A DNA stretch of 64,000 nt from Listeria welshimeri serovar 6b str. SLCC5334 (GCF_000060285.1 NC_008555.1:248001-312000); one strand, 5' to 3'. Counted from the first letter of the stretch, positions 1 through 8,613 are shown. Notes: a model not told the origin generated them from the letters alone. Numbers and translations are program-made.

Positions 1-728
1 AACTTAAAGAAAATGTAGAACTTATTAGTGACGATGAAAATTACTATAAAAATAGCGAGAATCCGTCTTTTTATTTAGCAGACAATATAGTTTTAACACA
101 AGAGAAAATAACCCAAATAGAGTCTTGGGGTTATAAGATTCGTACTAGTGATACTTTGGAACCAAATCAGATAGAAGTAGATTTTAATCCTGCTTTATAT
201 TCGAAAATTTTAGCAAAAATCAATCAAAGTGATGTTTTGATTACAGAAGCTCGTGTTAAATTAAAAGAAAAAGCTTCATTTTATGACTTTGTAGCAGATA
301 ACAAATTATACGCTAAAAAAATGTTTATTAAAGGATATGAGCCTGAGTTATTAAATGCAGAGATTAATCAATATAGTAATACAATGAATTTAATAAAAAA
401 AGTATTACTTATTATTAGTTTGCTATTATTATTGCTCCTAATTTTACTATTCATGTATGAGGCTAATTACAAGAATAGTTATAGTACTTTGGCTTATTAC
501 GGTTACAATAAGAAAGAGTTACTTGAACATAGAAAAAAAGCATACCTAACAACAAAATTCAAAATTTTTTCAATCATTACTACGTTTATTTATATGATAA
601 TAATGTGGATTTTTGTTCATTCGTTAATTAACATAACAATTATAGGCGTGACAACTTTATTCTACGCACTTGTGTATATCATTACCCCTTCAACCATTAA
701 ATACAACATCAGAAAGGCAATTATATGA
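1..728 (+). CDS. FtsX-like ABC permease, 5' end cut by window
   Basis: The reading frame is open from base 3 without a stop, so the gene begins before the window; the in-frame TTG near 156 is internal. About 240 codons are visible. A hydrophilic, probably extracytoplasmic stretch is followed by a transmembrane helix rich in Leu/Ile, a cytoplasmic loop reading YYGYNKKELLEHRKKAY, and two more helices at the C-terminus. That loop after a helix is how FtsX/MacB-type permeases end. The stop overlaps the next gene's start (ATGA), so the two are translationally coupled and probably form one transporter. Substrate unknown; family assignment rests on topology and the loop motif, not on a close match. 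Confidence 0.65.
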   Translation, partial: LKENVELISDDENYYKNSENPSFYLADNIVLTQEKITQIESWGYKIRTSDTLEPNQIEVDFNPALYSKILAKINQSDVLITEARVKLKEKASFYDFVADNKLYAKKMFIKGYEPELLNAEINQYSNTMNLIKKVLLIISLLLLLLLILLFMYEANYKNSYSTLAYYGYNKKELLEHRKKAYLTTKFKIFSIITTFIYMIIMWIFVHSLINITIIGVTTLFYALVYIITPSTIKYNIRKAII

Positions 729-2503
729 CTAAAATAAATAAATTTAGTATTTTTTCTATCAAAGAACCAGGAATATATACTATTGGCGGAGTTAACGGAA
801 GTGGAAAAACAACTTTTATTGAAAATGAATTAAAAGATAATACAACAAAAGCAAAAGATGTAGCTTATTTTTCACAAAAAAACTGGAAATATAAAACAAC
901 AGTAGAGAAATATTTGCATTTTCCAAAAACAAACCCTCAGTTGGTAGAAAAGTATTGTGAGGCGTTCTCAATTGATAGTTATTGCTTAGACAAAGATATT
1001 CAATCATTAAGTGGCGGCGAGTTTGTTAAAGTAGAGTTAGTTAGAACATTATCTTTAGATGCCCCCATACTAGTTTTCGATGAGCCTACTAATAACCTAG
1101 ATAATGGTTCTTCGGAGACGTTGGCCAACATCTTAAGCGAACTATCTAAAACGAAAATAATTTATTTAGTGAGCCATGATGCACGCCTTGGAAACTTATT
1201 TGAGAAAACTATTCTTATAAATAAACTAGAAATTGAAGTTTCACCTTTAATTCCATTAAAGAATAAGGACATACCGATAAGGGAAAAGAATGTAGTAGCG
1301 AATCGGAGAATTATCACCTACTTATTAAAATCAAAATTTAATTTTTTGATGTTGGCTTTGATTATAGTTTTGTCTATCTTATTAACTATTATCGTCTCTA
1401 CTATTATTGCTCGCTCAGTTCCAATGGATGAGGAATTAGCAAGTGATTATAATTTTGAAATGTTGGATGTTGCGGAGAATTATTCTAGATATTTTAATAT
1501 TGAAATGACTGATAATGAAATTGAAGATGAATTCCAAAAACCTAATCATCTCACTACAAATGAATTAATAAAACTGCAAGAAAAAAAATATGTTGAGCAA
1601 ATTTATGTTGTAGATGAAAATTATATAAATGGACTTACTTTAGATGATTCCAAGTTCGAAGTTCTTGGGCTTCCGGAAATAATAACCAATTCACCTAGTT
1701 ATATTAATGCATTCCCTGTGACTAAAATTCATTTAATCAAAGGACGTTTTCCAAAAGATGGTGCAAAGGAAATTGCATTATCTTATGGTAATTTAAAAAA
1801 GTTTTTCCAAGATGATTCAAGTGAAGAATCGTTTATAGGAAAGAAAGTGAAATTTGAAGGAGATTATTATAAGATTGTAGGTATTGTTAACTCACCTGTA
1901 GCTGCAATCTCTTACTCAAAACAAGCACAAAAATATGGTGCGGTGGAAGTTACGGATAAATCTGCTGAGAAGCTTAATAGTATATTGACAAATTTGGAAA
2001 AGCAAGGATATGACAATCCTAATTTCTATATTATTTCTATGAAGCTAGCTGATAAAGACCAACATGAACTATTAAGTTATTTAAAAAAACATGGACCTAG
2101 TTATCAATATAGTTCTAATTATATATATGGTGAGTTACAACTATCTTTCTATAAAGAAAACTTGAAAAAAATCATTCCTTTATCAGTAGTGTTTTCTCTT
2201 ATTGTGGCTGGATTAATTCTCATCTTTGGAAGAAAATCATTTAGTTTAATTAATGGATTTTTAAATGATATGTCCAATTTGAATTTTAGACCTAGGGTGA
2301 ACAAGGGGTTTATTTATTTGATAATGTTATTCGATTTTTTAATATGTATACCAGCATGTCTATTAGTAAATCAACTTATTATTGGACATAGTATTGGGAT
2401 GATTATGCTACTGCCAACTTTAGTAATTTCGTTAATCATTTTTATGCTAACATTGCTATTCATGAGCTACCGGGATAAAAAGAATGATTTTAGAAATTTA
2501 TAA
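725..2503 (+). CDS. ABC transporter: ATPase fused to FtsX-like permease
   Basis: A 592-residue fusion. Residues 1-190 are an ABC ATPase with Walker A GGVNGSGKTT, signature LSGGEFVKVELVR, Walker B ILVFDEPTNNLD and the switch VSHD. A helix follows near 208-230, then an extracytoplasmic domain to about 485, then three helices to the C-terminus, the MacB/FtsX layout. The ATPase is short and lacks an obvious Q-loop spacing of importers, which fits an exporter or mechanotransmission pump. It starts by ATGA overlap with the upstream permease and its 3' end overlaps the metalloprotease gene by 20 bases, so the three genes form one unit. Likely role: exporting or extracting a peptide or lipoprotein, or self-protection; the substrate gene is not visible. 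Confidence 0.8.
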   Translation: MTKINKFSIFSIKEPGIYTIGGVNGSGKTTFIENELKDNTTKAKDVAYFSQKNWKYKTTVEKYLHFPKTNPQLVEKYCEAFSIDSYCLDKDIQSLSGGEFVKVELVRTLSLDAPILVFDEPTNNLDNGSSETLANILSELSKTKIIYLVSHDARLGNLFEKTILINKLEIEVSPLIPLKNKDIPIREKNVVANRRIITYLLKSKFNFLMLALIIVLSILLTIIVSTIIARSVPMDEELASDYNFEMLDVAENYSRYFNIEMTDNEIEDEFQKPNHLTTNELIKLQEKKYVEQIYVVDENYINGLTLDDSKFEVLGLPEIITNSPSYINAFPVTKIHLIKGRFPKDGAKEIALSYGNLKKFFQDDSSEESFIGKKVKFEGDYYKIVGIVNSPVAAISYSKQAQKYGAVEVTDKSAEKLNSILTNLEKQGYDNPNFYIISMKLADKDQHELLSYLKKHGPSYQYSSNYIYGELQLSFYKENLKKIIPLSVVFSLIVAGLILIFGRKSFSLINGFLNDMSNLNFRPRVNKGFIYLIMLFDFLICIPACLLVNQLIIGHSIGMIMLLPTLVISLIIFMLTLLFMSYRDKKNDFRNL

Positions 2504-2897
2504 GAGTTGGATTATAGTGCTTGTATTGCACGAACTGACGCACATATTCTTTGTGGTTCTTTTCAGAGGGAAAATAGATAAAGTGATAATTGGCAACTTT
2601 ATTTTCCTTCACATAAAAAAAGTGGCTATTTCGCCCATTGTTATCAATTGTTCGGTGTCATTTGAAGAAGATAAGAATTGGGGTATAGTTAAACAAGCGC
2701 TTATTTTACTAATGCCAGCTATTGTGAATTTAACAATGGGTATATTGTTGGGCTATAATTTTATATTCATAAAAATTTTCAGCATATTTATTGGGATAAA
2801 TTCATTGCTGCCAATTCCTTACTTACAAACAGATGGCTTTCTTATGTTTGAAGAGCTACAGAAAATTTATAAAAGACGTAAAAAAAGCCAGCAATAA
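2484..2897 (+). CDS. small M50-like membrane metalloprotease
   Basis: A 137-residue membrane protein. The first helix carries VLHELTHIFF, an HExxH zinc-binding motif, and near residue 118 the segment LPIPYLQTDGF resembles the N/LxxPxxxxDG motif of site-2 proteases, which supplies the third zinc ligand. It is much shorter than canonical M50 enzymes, giving a minimal core. The start overlaps the ABC fusion gene. M50-like proteins beside ABC exporters are known in peptide systems such as the yyd operon of Bacillus subtilis, so processing of an exported peptide is a reasonable inference. No precursor peptide gene is seen in the window. The ribosome binding site is weak. Confidence 0.6.
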   Translation: MILEIYKSWIIVLVLHELTHIFFVVLFRGKIDKVIIGNFIFLHIKKVAISPIVINCSVSFEEDKNWGIVKQALILLMPAIVNLTMGILLGYNFIFIKIFSIFIGINSLLPIPYLQTDGFLMFEELQKIYKRRKKSQQ

Positions 2898-2989
2898 ATT
2901 TGTGAGCCTTTATTACACTTCTTTCTTTGTTTCCTCAAAAAAAATTAGGGAAAATATATGATGAATGATATAGAAAGAAGGCGTAAAAT

Positions 2990-4129
2990 ATGGATCAACA
3001 AAAAAAGATTCAAATTTTAAAGGACATGGTAAATATTGATTCGACTAATGGGCATGAAGAACAGGTTGCGAATTATTTACAGAAGTTGTTAGCTGAATAT
3101 GGGATTGAATCTGAGAAAGTGCTGTATGATGAAGACAGGGCAAGTCTTGTTAGTGAAATAGGTTCTAGCGATGAGCAAGTTTTGGCTTTTTCAGGGCATA
3201 TGGATGTGGTTGATGCAGGAGATGTGTCAAAATGGAAGTTTCCTCCTTTTGAAGCAACGGAGCAGGAAGGGAAAATATACGGCCGTGGTGCCACGGATAT
3301 GAAGTCAGGTTTAGCAGCGATGGTCATTGCAATGATTGAGCTGCAAGAAGAAAAGCAAAAACTAAATGGGAAAATTAGATTATTAGCTACAGTTGGTGAA
3401 GAAGTTGGCGAACTTGGAGCAGAACAACTAACTCAAAAAGGTTATGCAGATGACTTAGATGGTTTAATTATTGGGGAACCAAGTGGACACCGAATTGTAT
3501 ATGCGCATAAAGGTTCGATTAATTATACCGTTAAATCTACTGGTAAAAATGCGCATAGTTCGATGCCAGAATATGGTGTGAATGCAATTGATAATTTGAT
3601 GCTATTTTATAATGAAATAGAAAAATATGTTGCTTCCATCCACACTACAAATGAAATACTAGGTGATTTTATCCATAATGTCACAGTAATAAGTGGTGGA
3701 AACCAAGTCAATAGTATCCCAGAAAAAGCAGAACTACAAGGTAATATCCGTTCTATTCCAGAAGTAGATAACGAAACTTTGAAACGGCGAATTGTTGATA
3801 TTGTAAATGAATTAAATAAAAAAGAACATGTACAGCTAGAGTTAATATTTGATTACGATAAACAACCTGTATTTAGTGACAGAAATTCAAGATTAGTTCA
3901 TGTTGCGCGTGATGTTGCGAAAGGTATTATCAAGGAAGAGATACCGTTACTTGGAATTTCTGGAACAACAGATGCAGCCGAGTTTACTAAAGCTAAACAT
4001 AAGTTCCCAGTAATTATCTTCGGCCCAGGGAATGAAACGCCACATCAAATAAATGAAAATGTCTCCATAGATAATTATTTAGAAATGGTAGATGTATATA
4101 AAAAAATTGCAGTAGAATATTTAAGTTAA
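2990..4129 (+). CDS. dapE: ArgE/DapE family metallopeptidase (succinyl-diaminopimelate desuccinylase-like)
   Basis: A 379-residue M20-family amidohydrolase. Visible motifs: SGHMDVVDAGD (metal His/Asp), GRGATDMKSG (bridging Asp), GEEVGELGAEQ (catalytic Glu pair), EPSGHR, and a C-terminal GPGNETPHQINE with the last metal His. A lid domain lies at about 180-290. DapE removes succinate from N-succinyl-LL-diaminopimelate in lysine and cell-wall precursor synthesis; many Firmicute members of this family act on other N-acyl amino acids, so the exact substrate is open. A GAAAGAAGGCG ribosome binding site precedes the ATG. It has its own strong terminator and looks monocistronic. It matches lmo0265 of L. 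monocytogenes by position. Confidence 0.85.
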   Translation: MDQQKKIQILKDMVNIDSTNGHEEQVANYLQKLLAEYGIESEKVLYDEDRASLVSEIGSSDEQVLAFSGHMDVVDAGDVSKWKFPPFEATEQEGKIYGRGATDMKSGLAAMVIAMIELQEEKQKLNGKIRLLATVGEEVGELGAEQLTQKGYADDLDGLIIGEPSGHRIVYAHKGSINYTVKSTGKNAHSSMPEYGVNAIDNLMLFYNEIEKYVASIHTTNEILGDFIHNVTVISGGNQVNSIPEKAELQGNIRSIPEVDNETLKRRIVDIVNELNKKEHVQLELIFDYDKQPVFSDRNSRLVHVARDVAKGIIKEEIPLLGISGTTDAAEFTKAKHKFPVIIFGPGNETPHQINENVSIDNYLEMVDVYKKIAVEYLS

Positions 4130-4133
4130 TTAT

Positions 4134-4170
4134 AAAAAACCAATTTGATTTTGTGTCAAATTGGTTTTTT
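4134..4170 (+). terminator. rho-independent terminator after dapE-like gene
   Basis: A 12-bp perfect stem (AAACCAATTTGA / TCAAATTGGTTT) with a 7-base loop, followed by a T run, just after the stop codon. Confidence 0.9.
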
Positions 4171-4194
4171 ATTAGTTTCAATAAGTGAAAATAC

Positions 4195-4223
4195 TTGCTT
4201 TTTAAACAGTTTAGTACTAAACT
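4195..4223 (+). promoter_or_regulatory. promoter and palindromic operator of the marR gene
   Basis: TTGCTT (4195-4200), a 17-base spacer and TAAACT (4218-4223) form a promoter. A perfect 16-bp palindrome AGTTTAGTACTAAACT covers 4208-4223 and overlaps the -10. Placement fits autorepression by the MarR protein encoded just downstream; the link is inference. Confidence 0.65.
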
Positions 4224-4248
4224 AAAATTATAAGAGGAGGCGACAACA

Positions 4249-4665
4249 ATGGTAAGAAAAGAAGAACGGTTAGGAGTTTTACTTTGGTTTCGATTTAGTC
4301 GGTTTTATAATCGTAATATAAAGTTGACCAATCAAAACTTACGAGCAGCGGGGCTTTCAACAGCACAATTTGACTGCATTGCCCAAATAGGTTTGGACAA
4401 CGAAATTACACAACAACAACTTGCCGAAAAATTAGTTGTGACAAAGGGAAATGTTACCCAACTCCTCGCGAAATTAGAGCAATTAGGTTATATAACGCGA
4501 ACAAAGACAGGACGCGAAAAACATATTGCACTCACAGATAAAGGCCAAGCGTGTTACCGCGAAAATGTACCAAAACAAGAAGCTTTTCAACAATCTCAAT
4601 TTGATAAATTAACAAGAGACGAACAAAAAGAACTACTTAAGCTATTAAAAAAACTAGGAGAGTGA
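4249..4665 (+). CDS. MarR family transcriptional regulator
   Basis: A 138-residue winged helix-turn-helix protein. The DNA-binding part spans about 30-110: LSTAQFDCIAQIG, QQQLAEKLVVTKGNVTQLLAKLE as recognition region, and the wing YITRTKTGREKHIALTDKG. Flanking helices form the dimer interface. It is followed after 6 bases by a ring-cleaving dioxygenase gene, the arrangement of B. subtilis mhqR-type regulators that sense quinones and electrophiles and repress dioxygenase genes. A perfect palindrome overlaps its own promoter. The AGAGGAGGCG ribosome binding site supports the ATG. There is one Cys near residue 44 (FDCIAQ) that could be redox-sensitive. Confidence 0.88.
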   Translation: MVRKEERLGVLLWFRFSRFYNRNIKLTNQNLRAAGLSTAQFDCIAQIGLDNEITQQQLAEKLVVTKGNVTQLLAKLEQLGYITRTKTGREKHIALTDKGQACYRENVPKQEAFQQSQFDKLTRDEQKELLKLLKKLGE

Positions 4666-4671
4666 TTATTT

Positions 4672-5631
4672 ATGAAATTATCAGGAATTCATCACGTATC
4701 TATTTTTACAGCGAATGCACGAGCTAACTTTGACTTCTATACAAAAATAATGGGACTGCGACTAGTCAAAAAATCGGTCAACCAAGATGATCCATATACC
4801 TACCATTTATACTACGGAGATGAAATTGGTTCTCCAGGGACAGCATTAACTTTTTTTGAAGTTCCAAATATGGCTAAAAACCATCCATCCCGCAATGCGA
4901 TTTCTGAGATTAGCTTACGTGTGCCAAGTGATGAAGCCTTAAATTATTGGGATAAAAGACTTGATGAACATCGGATTTTTCATAGTAAAGCAATCGAACA
5001 ATTTGGACGCAAAATTATTCGTTTAAAAGATACAGATGGCTTGCCAATTAATTTGATTTCTGATGAAACAAGTACTCAAGTAACAGACGTTTCCGCGTGG
5101 AAAGACAGTCCGGTTCCTGTAGAATATGCGATTCGTGGTCTCGGTCCGGTACGCTTCTCTGTATTCAAAAAAGAAAAAACAGACAATCTTTTGACCAAAG
5201 TATTAGGATTTGAACGAGTTGGTGCGTATGAGGAAAATGATAAATTGCTCACTGTTTTTAAAACGGGAGAAGTGGGACTTGGTGGTGAAGTGCATGTGGA
5301 ATCGCGACCAGATTTAGACCAGGGAAATCTAGGTGCAGGTGGAATTCATCATGTAGCTTTCCGCGTTCCAACAGATAGTGATTTAATCGGCTGGACAGAA
5401 ATGATACAAGACCTTGGCTACAAAAATTCAGGTTATGTGGATCGATTTTATTTTCATTCCCTTTATTTCCGCGAAAGTAATGGTATTTTAATCGAACTTG
5501 CAACGGACGAACCGGGTTTCCAAACAGATTTTTCAAAAGAACATGGCACTTATGTTGATTTACCACCACACTTAGAAAACCGCCGTGAAGATATTTTAGC
5601 GCATTTAAAACCACTTGATACAGATAAATAA
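4672..5631 (+). CDS. VOC-family ring-cleaving dioxygenase (MhqO/MhqA type)
   Basis: A 319-residue protein with two vicinal oxygen chelate modules. Each begins with GIHH: GIHHVSIFTANARANFDFY at residue 4 and GGIHHVAFRVPTDSD near 223; acidic ligands lie in ALTFFEVP and in NGILIELATDEPGF. Length and motifs match Firmicute MhqO/MhqA-type dioxygenases that open hydroquinone or catechol rings and confer resistance to quinone-like electrophiles. Cotranscribed with the upstream MarR regulator (6-base gap, ribosome binding site inside the end of the regulator gene). Metal is probably Fe(II). No terminator is obvious; the next gene has its own promoter. Confidence 0.85.
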   Translation: MKLSGIHHVSIFTANARANFDFYTKIMGLRLVKKSVNQDDPYTYHLYYGDEIGSPGTALTFFEVPNMAKNHPSRNAISEISLRVPSDEALNYWDKRLDEHRIFHSKAIEQFGRKIIRLKDTDGLPINLISDETSTQVTDVSAWKDSPVPVEYAIRGLGPVRFSVFKKEKTDNLLTKVLGFERVGAYEENDKLLTVFKTGEVGLGGEVHVESRPDLDQGNLGAGGIHHVAFRVPTDSDLIGWTEMIQDLGYKNSGYVDRFYFHSLYFRESNGILIELATDEPGFQTDFSKEHGTYVDLPPHLENRREDILAHLKPLDTDK

Positions 5632-5642
5632 ATAAGAAAACC

Positions 5643-5695
5643 TTGAAAATATGCCTATTCATGATACAATTTTAGAAGAATGTGTAATTAGGAGG
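5643..5695 (+). promoter_or_regulatory. promoter and ribosome binding site of the phosphatase gene
   Basis: TTGAAA (5643-5648), 16-base spacer, TACAAT (5665-5670). AGGAGG at 5690-5695 lies 7 bases before a TTG codon and fixes that unusual start. Confidence 0.65.
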
Positions 5696-5702
5696 CAGAA
5701 TT

Positions 5703-6338
5703 TTGGCAGAAGGTTTACGTACGATTTATTTTGTAAGGCACGGTAAAACAGAATGGAATATGACTGGACAAATGCAAGGCTGGGGAGATTCTCCTTTAGT
5801 TGCAGAAGGTATTGATGGCGCTAAAGCAGTCGGTGAAGTGTTGAAGGATACGAAGATTGACGCAGTTTATACAAGTACAAGTAAGCGCACGAAAGATACA
5901 GCAGCTTATATTCTTGGCAACCGCGAAATCGAAGTTCAACCACTGGAAGAGCTAAAAGAGATGAGCTTTGGAACGTGGGAAGGTATTACTGTAACGGAAA
6001 TTGACGAAAAACATCCCGAAGAACGAGCAAAAATTCTTCATAGTCCAGAAACCTACAAAGCAGAAGTTAATGGTGGCGAGACTTATTATGAGCTTGCAGA
6101 ACGACTACTTCAAGGTGTCGAAAAAATCATCGCTGAAAATCCAAGTGGGAATATTCTTGTAGTTTCTCACGGAATGTCGCTTACTTTATTATTATACTTG
6201 CTGCAAGGTGGAACCATTGAAGATCATCGCAAAGAAGCCCCAAGAATTTTGAACACAAGTATTAGCATCGTAGAATACCAAAACGGCGAATTCTCTCTTA
6301 AACAATTAAATGAAACTGGTCATTTAGACTTAAAATAA
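5703..6338 (+). CDS. histidine phosphatase superfamily (phosphoglycerate mutase-like)
   Basis: A 211-residue protein with the phosphohistidine motif YFVRHGKTEWN near residue 9, a catalytic acid region (LKEMSFGTWEG) and the second His in VVSHGMS. This is the cofactor-dependent phosphoglycerate mutase fold, but short members like this (compare PhoE/YhfR) are usually broad phosphatases rather than glycolytic mutases. Translation starts at a TTG codon placed by a perfect AGGAGG. It stands alone between its own promoter and a weak hairpin (6349-6374). By position it is lmo0268. True substrate unknown. Confidence 0.87.
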   Translation: MAEGLRTIYFVRHGKTEWNMTGQMQGWGDSPLVAEGIDGAKAVGEVLKDTKIDAVYTSTSKRTKDTAAYILGNREIEVQPLEELKEMSFGTWEGITVTEIDEKHPEERAKILHSPETYKAEVNGGETYYELAERLLQGVEKIIAENPSGNILVVSHGMSLTLLLYLLQGGTIEDHRKEAPRILNTSISIVEYQNGEFSLKQLNETGHLDLK

Positions 6339-6417
6339 GTAATATCTTGGGCATATCTCATTTGGGGTATGTCCTAGATTTATAAGAGAGAGCTAGAAAA
6401 AGGGAGAAATAATACAT

Positions 6418-8304
6418 ATGAAAAGAATTGTCAAAATTTTTCTACATTATCTTTTAGGAATTTTAGGAATTATTTTAATCAGTTGTGTTCCCGCAATATT
6501 TAGTAAAGTAACATCGTGGTCATCAAGCACTTATTTGGAAGCCCTCAAGTCTATTTTTACTGCGATTTTACATCCGACCAAATGGGAAATTAGTTACCAA
6601 GGAAGTGCAGAAGTTTTTCATATATCTTTGCGTGATTTTATTACAGGCCCCTATTTTTACTCGATGAAAATAATTATCGCGAGCTTGCTTATATCTTTAA
6701 TCATCGCATACATATTAGTTATAGCAACATTTCGTGGACCAAAGTGGTTGCGCCGTGGATTAAGCGGATTCCTATCAATACTTCAAGCATTTCCAGATTT
6801 TTCTTTTGTTTTTCTTATTCAAATGGCTGTTGTTTATATATACCAACAAACCGGAGTATTTACATTGAATTTTTACAGTTTAAACGGCGAGCAAATTTAT
6901 GCTGCTCCAATCGTTTGCTTATCAATCATACCAATCGTACTCTTTTACAAAATGATGATGCTCCTCATGGAAAATGAATGGCAGGCTGATTATGTTCAAT
7001 TAGCGCGAGGGAAAGGTTTAACCGATAGAGCTATATTAATGCGTCACGCTACACCCAATATGATGCAAAGCCTATTTTACCAATCAAAAACCATCGTTTG
7101 GTTTATATTAAGCGCCTATCTCGTTGTAGAATTTTTATTTGGCATCGAAGGCGTGCTTTATTATTTGCTAGCAGGATTTAGTCCATTAAATATTTTCCTA
7201 GTATTAGTGCTTGTTTTCACTCCATTTTACTTCTTTTACGCACTAATTGACCTATGGATTAGCCACGGGAAAAACACAGAAAGCGCAAATGTTACCAGAA
7301 TTCCGTTACACTGGAATAGTTTTGAGCGTACTTTTACGGAAAAAGTAGATCTTAAAAGCAAATGGCAAAACATTGTAGTAACGACCGGGCAGCTCCTAAA
7401 ACGCCCATCCTTCAGCATTCCGCTGGTAACGCTTAGCATCTTACTAATCGCAAGCCTCATTTACGGACTCATGGGAGACAAAATCAATTCGCTTAAATTC
7501 ATTAGTGATGCGACCGGAAGAGTAACCGATATGGCGCCATTCAAGCCAAACGCACAAGTATGGTTAGGCACCGACCAAGCCGGCAACTCCATTCTCGACC
7601 AACTACTAGTCGGCATCAAATACACGCTACTTATCGCCGTCATCATCGCCACGCTTCGTGTTGTTATTGGCTACATTTTGGCAGTGCCGCTTGCGTTTTT
7701 CAGTAAGCCGCGAACCCGGAATTTTGTTCAAAGCATAGCTGACGGGATGCATTATTTACCACTTTCGCTACTTGTATTCATTATCATGGTCAATGAATTC
7801 ATTAGCTACACAGGTGTTTTCGAAACCAGCTTATTTACTCGGATTAGTTTTCAAGTGTTAATCATGGTTGTCATCGTTTTACCAATTACAATTAATCGAA
7901 TTAGCAGTGAAATTTCCCAAGTATTGAAAAAAGAATTCGTTCTGAGTGCGCTGGTTTTTGGTGGCAACGCACGCTGGATTTTATCGAAGCATATCAATCC
8001 GCAAATCTGGTCAAAATTAATTTTAATCTGGATTGAGCAACTCATTCAGACATTGCAGATGTTCGTGCACTTAGCTATCTTTGGGATTTTCATTGGTGGG
8101 GCAATCATGGGCGCTGATGACGGTATGCTTAACCCAGTTATCCCCGAATTATCTGGCTTAATCGCAAATGCCAAATTCGTTTTTGCTAACCACCAATTCT
8201 GGATAATTTTACCACCATTAATCGTATTTATGATTTTAATTCTCTGTTTCCAAGTGATGGCAAATTCGCTGTTGAAACGGGAAGAAGACAGTAAAAAAGC
8301 TTAG
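6418..8304 (+). CDS. fused OppB/OppC-type ABC transporter permease
   Basis: A 628-residue membrane protein with two binding-protein-dependent permease domains in one chain. The first half (about 1-290) contains the EAA-like loop QLARGKGLTDRAILMRHATP; the second half (about 335-625) has LSALVFGGNARWILSKHINP in the equivalent place. Peptide/nickel permeases are normally two separate proteins (OppB plus OppC), so this is a fusion. No ATPase and no substrate-binding protein gene lies next to it, so partners must be encoded elsewhere. A GGGAGAAAT ribosome binding site precedes the ATG. By position this is lmo0269. Substrate unknown. Confidence 0.82.
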   Translation: MKRIVKIFLHYLLGILGIILISCVPAIFSKVTSWSSSTYLEALKSIFTAILHPTKWEISYQGSAEVFHISLRDFITGPYFYSMKIIIASLLISLIIAYILVIATFRGPKWLRRGLSGFLSILQAFPDFSFVFLIQMAVVYIYQQTGVFTLNFYSLNGEQIYAAPIVCLSIIPIVLFYKMMMLLMENEWQADYVQLARGKGLTDRAILMRHATPNMMQSLFYQSKTIVWFILSAYLVVEFLFGIEGVLYYLLAGFSPLNIFLVLVLVFTPFYFFYALIDLWISHGKNTESANVTRIPLHWNSFERTFTEKVDLKSKWQNIVVTTGQLLKRPSFSIPLVTLSILLIASLIYGLMGDKINSLKFISDATGRVTDMAPFKPNAQVWLGTDQAGNSILDQLLVGIKYTLLIAVIIATLRVVIGYILAVPLAFFSKPRTRNFVQSIADGMHYLPLSLLVFIIMVNEFISYTGVFETSLFTRISFQVLIMVVIVLPITINRISSEISQVLKKEFVLSALVFGGNARWILSKHINPQIWSKLILIWIEQLIQTLQMFVHLAIFGIFIGGAIMGADDGMLNPVIPELSGLIANAKFVFANHQFWIILPPLIVFMILILCFQVMANSLLKREEDSKKA

Positions 8305-8329
8305 TTCTGAAAACGAATTAAGCTTTTTA
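8293..8329 (+). terminator. terminator overlapping the permease stop codon
   Basis: AAAAAGCTTAGTT and AATTAAGCTTTTT form a stem around a 9-base loop; the stop codon lies within the 5' arm. T-rich on the distal side. Confidence 0.8.
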
Positions 8330-8426
8330 TTCATTCACATTCTTCAATGTATTGGTCTAAATATCTTTTCTTTTTAAAATGGTGATTTTGGATTCTATCT
8401 AGCTGATGTTGGTATTTAGTTAACAT

Positions 8427-8488
8427 TTATAATTCTACTCCATTTGTTTCAATCATTTTTTTATACCAGCAAAAGCTGAAATCAGGGT
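8427..8488 (-). pseudogene. remnant of the 3' end of a bglH-like gene
   Basis: Read on the minus strand, 8427-8488 encodes DFSFCWYKKMIETNGVEL followed by TAA. The intact bglH at 16700-18136 ends [21 protein letters not shown]. At DNA level 8427-8470 matches 16700-16743 with about four mismatches, including the stop codon, and homology fades further upstream. A 12-mer, AATGTATTGGTC, is also shared downstream of both copies (8346-8357 and 16431-16442). Only the last 18 or so codons survive. It marks the left boundary of the xylose operon and implies duplication or gene replacement at this site. Confidence 0.75.
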
Positions 8489-8576
8489 GTTGTGATAAAG
8501 ACGAAAGCAGCTACCAGCTTTGTATAAACTGGAGGGGGAAATTGTGTTTCTTTTGGTGGAAATATGAAATAAATTA

Positions 8577-8613
8577 AAAAGATAAGGAAACGATAAAAGT
8601 TTCCTTATCTTTT
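8577..8613 (-). terminator. terminator of xylR (may act in both directions)
   Basis: A 15-bp stem AAAAGATAAGGAAAC / GTTTCCTTATCTTTT with a 7-base loop; A-rich and T-rich flanks on either side. Immediately beyond the xylR stop codon on the minus strand. Confidence 0.85.

Larger units (their letters stand above)
8305..8613. other. intergenic region between permease and xylR
   Basis: About 300 bases without an intact gene. It holds the permease terminator, the bglH 3' remnant, an imperfect palindrome near 8502-8522 (AAAGCAGCTACCAGCTTT), and the terminator shared with xylR. I see no credible small ORF. Confidence 0.6.

Noticed and set aside
156-158. TTG as start of the first gene
   Set aside because: The frame is open back to base 3 with coherent protein sequence and there is no ribosome binding site; the gene begins outside the window.
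2898-2989. Terminator after the M50-like gene
   Set aside because: No stem with a T tract could be found, so the left cluster's end is left unmarked.
5258-5662. 134-codon minus-strand ORF opposite the dioxygenase gene
   Set aside because: Antisense to clear VOC-domain coding sequence with no family resemblance.
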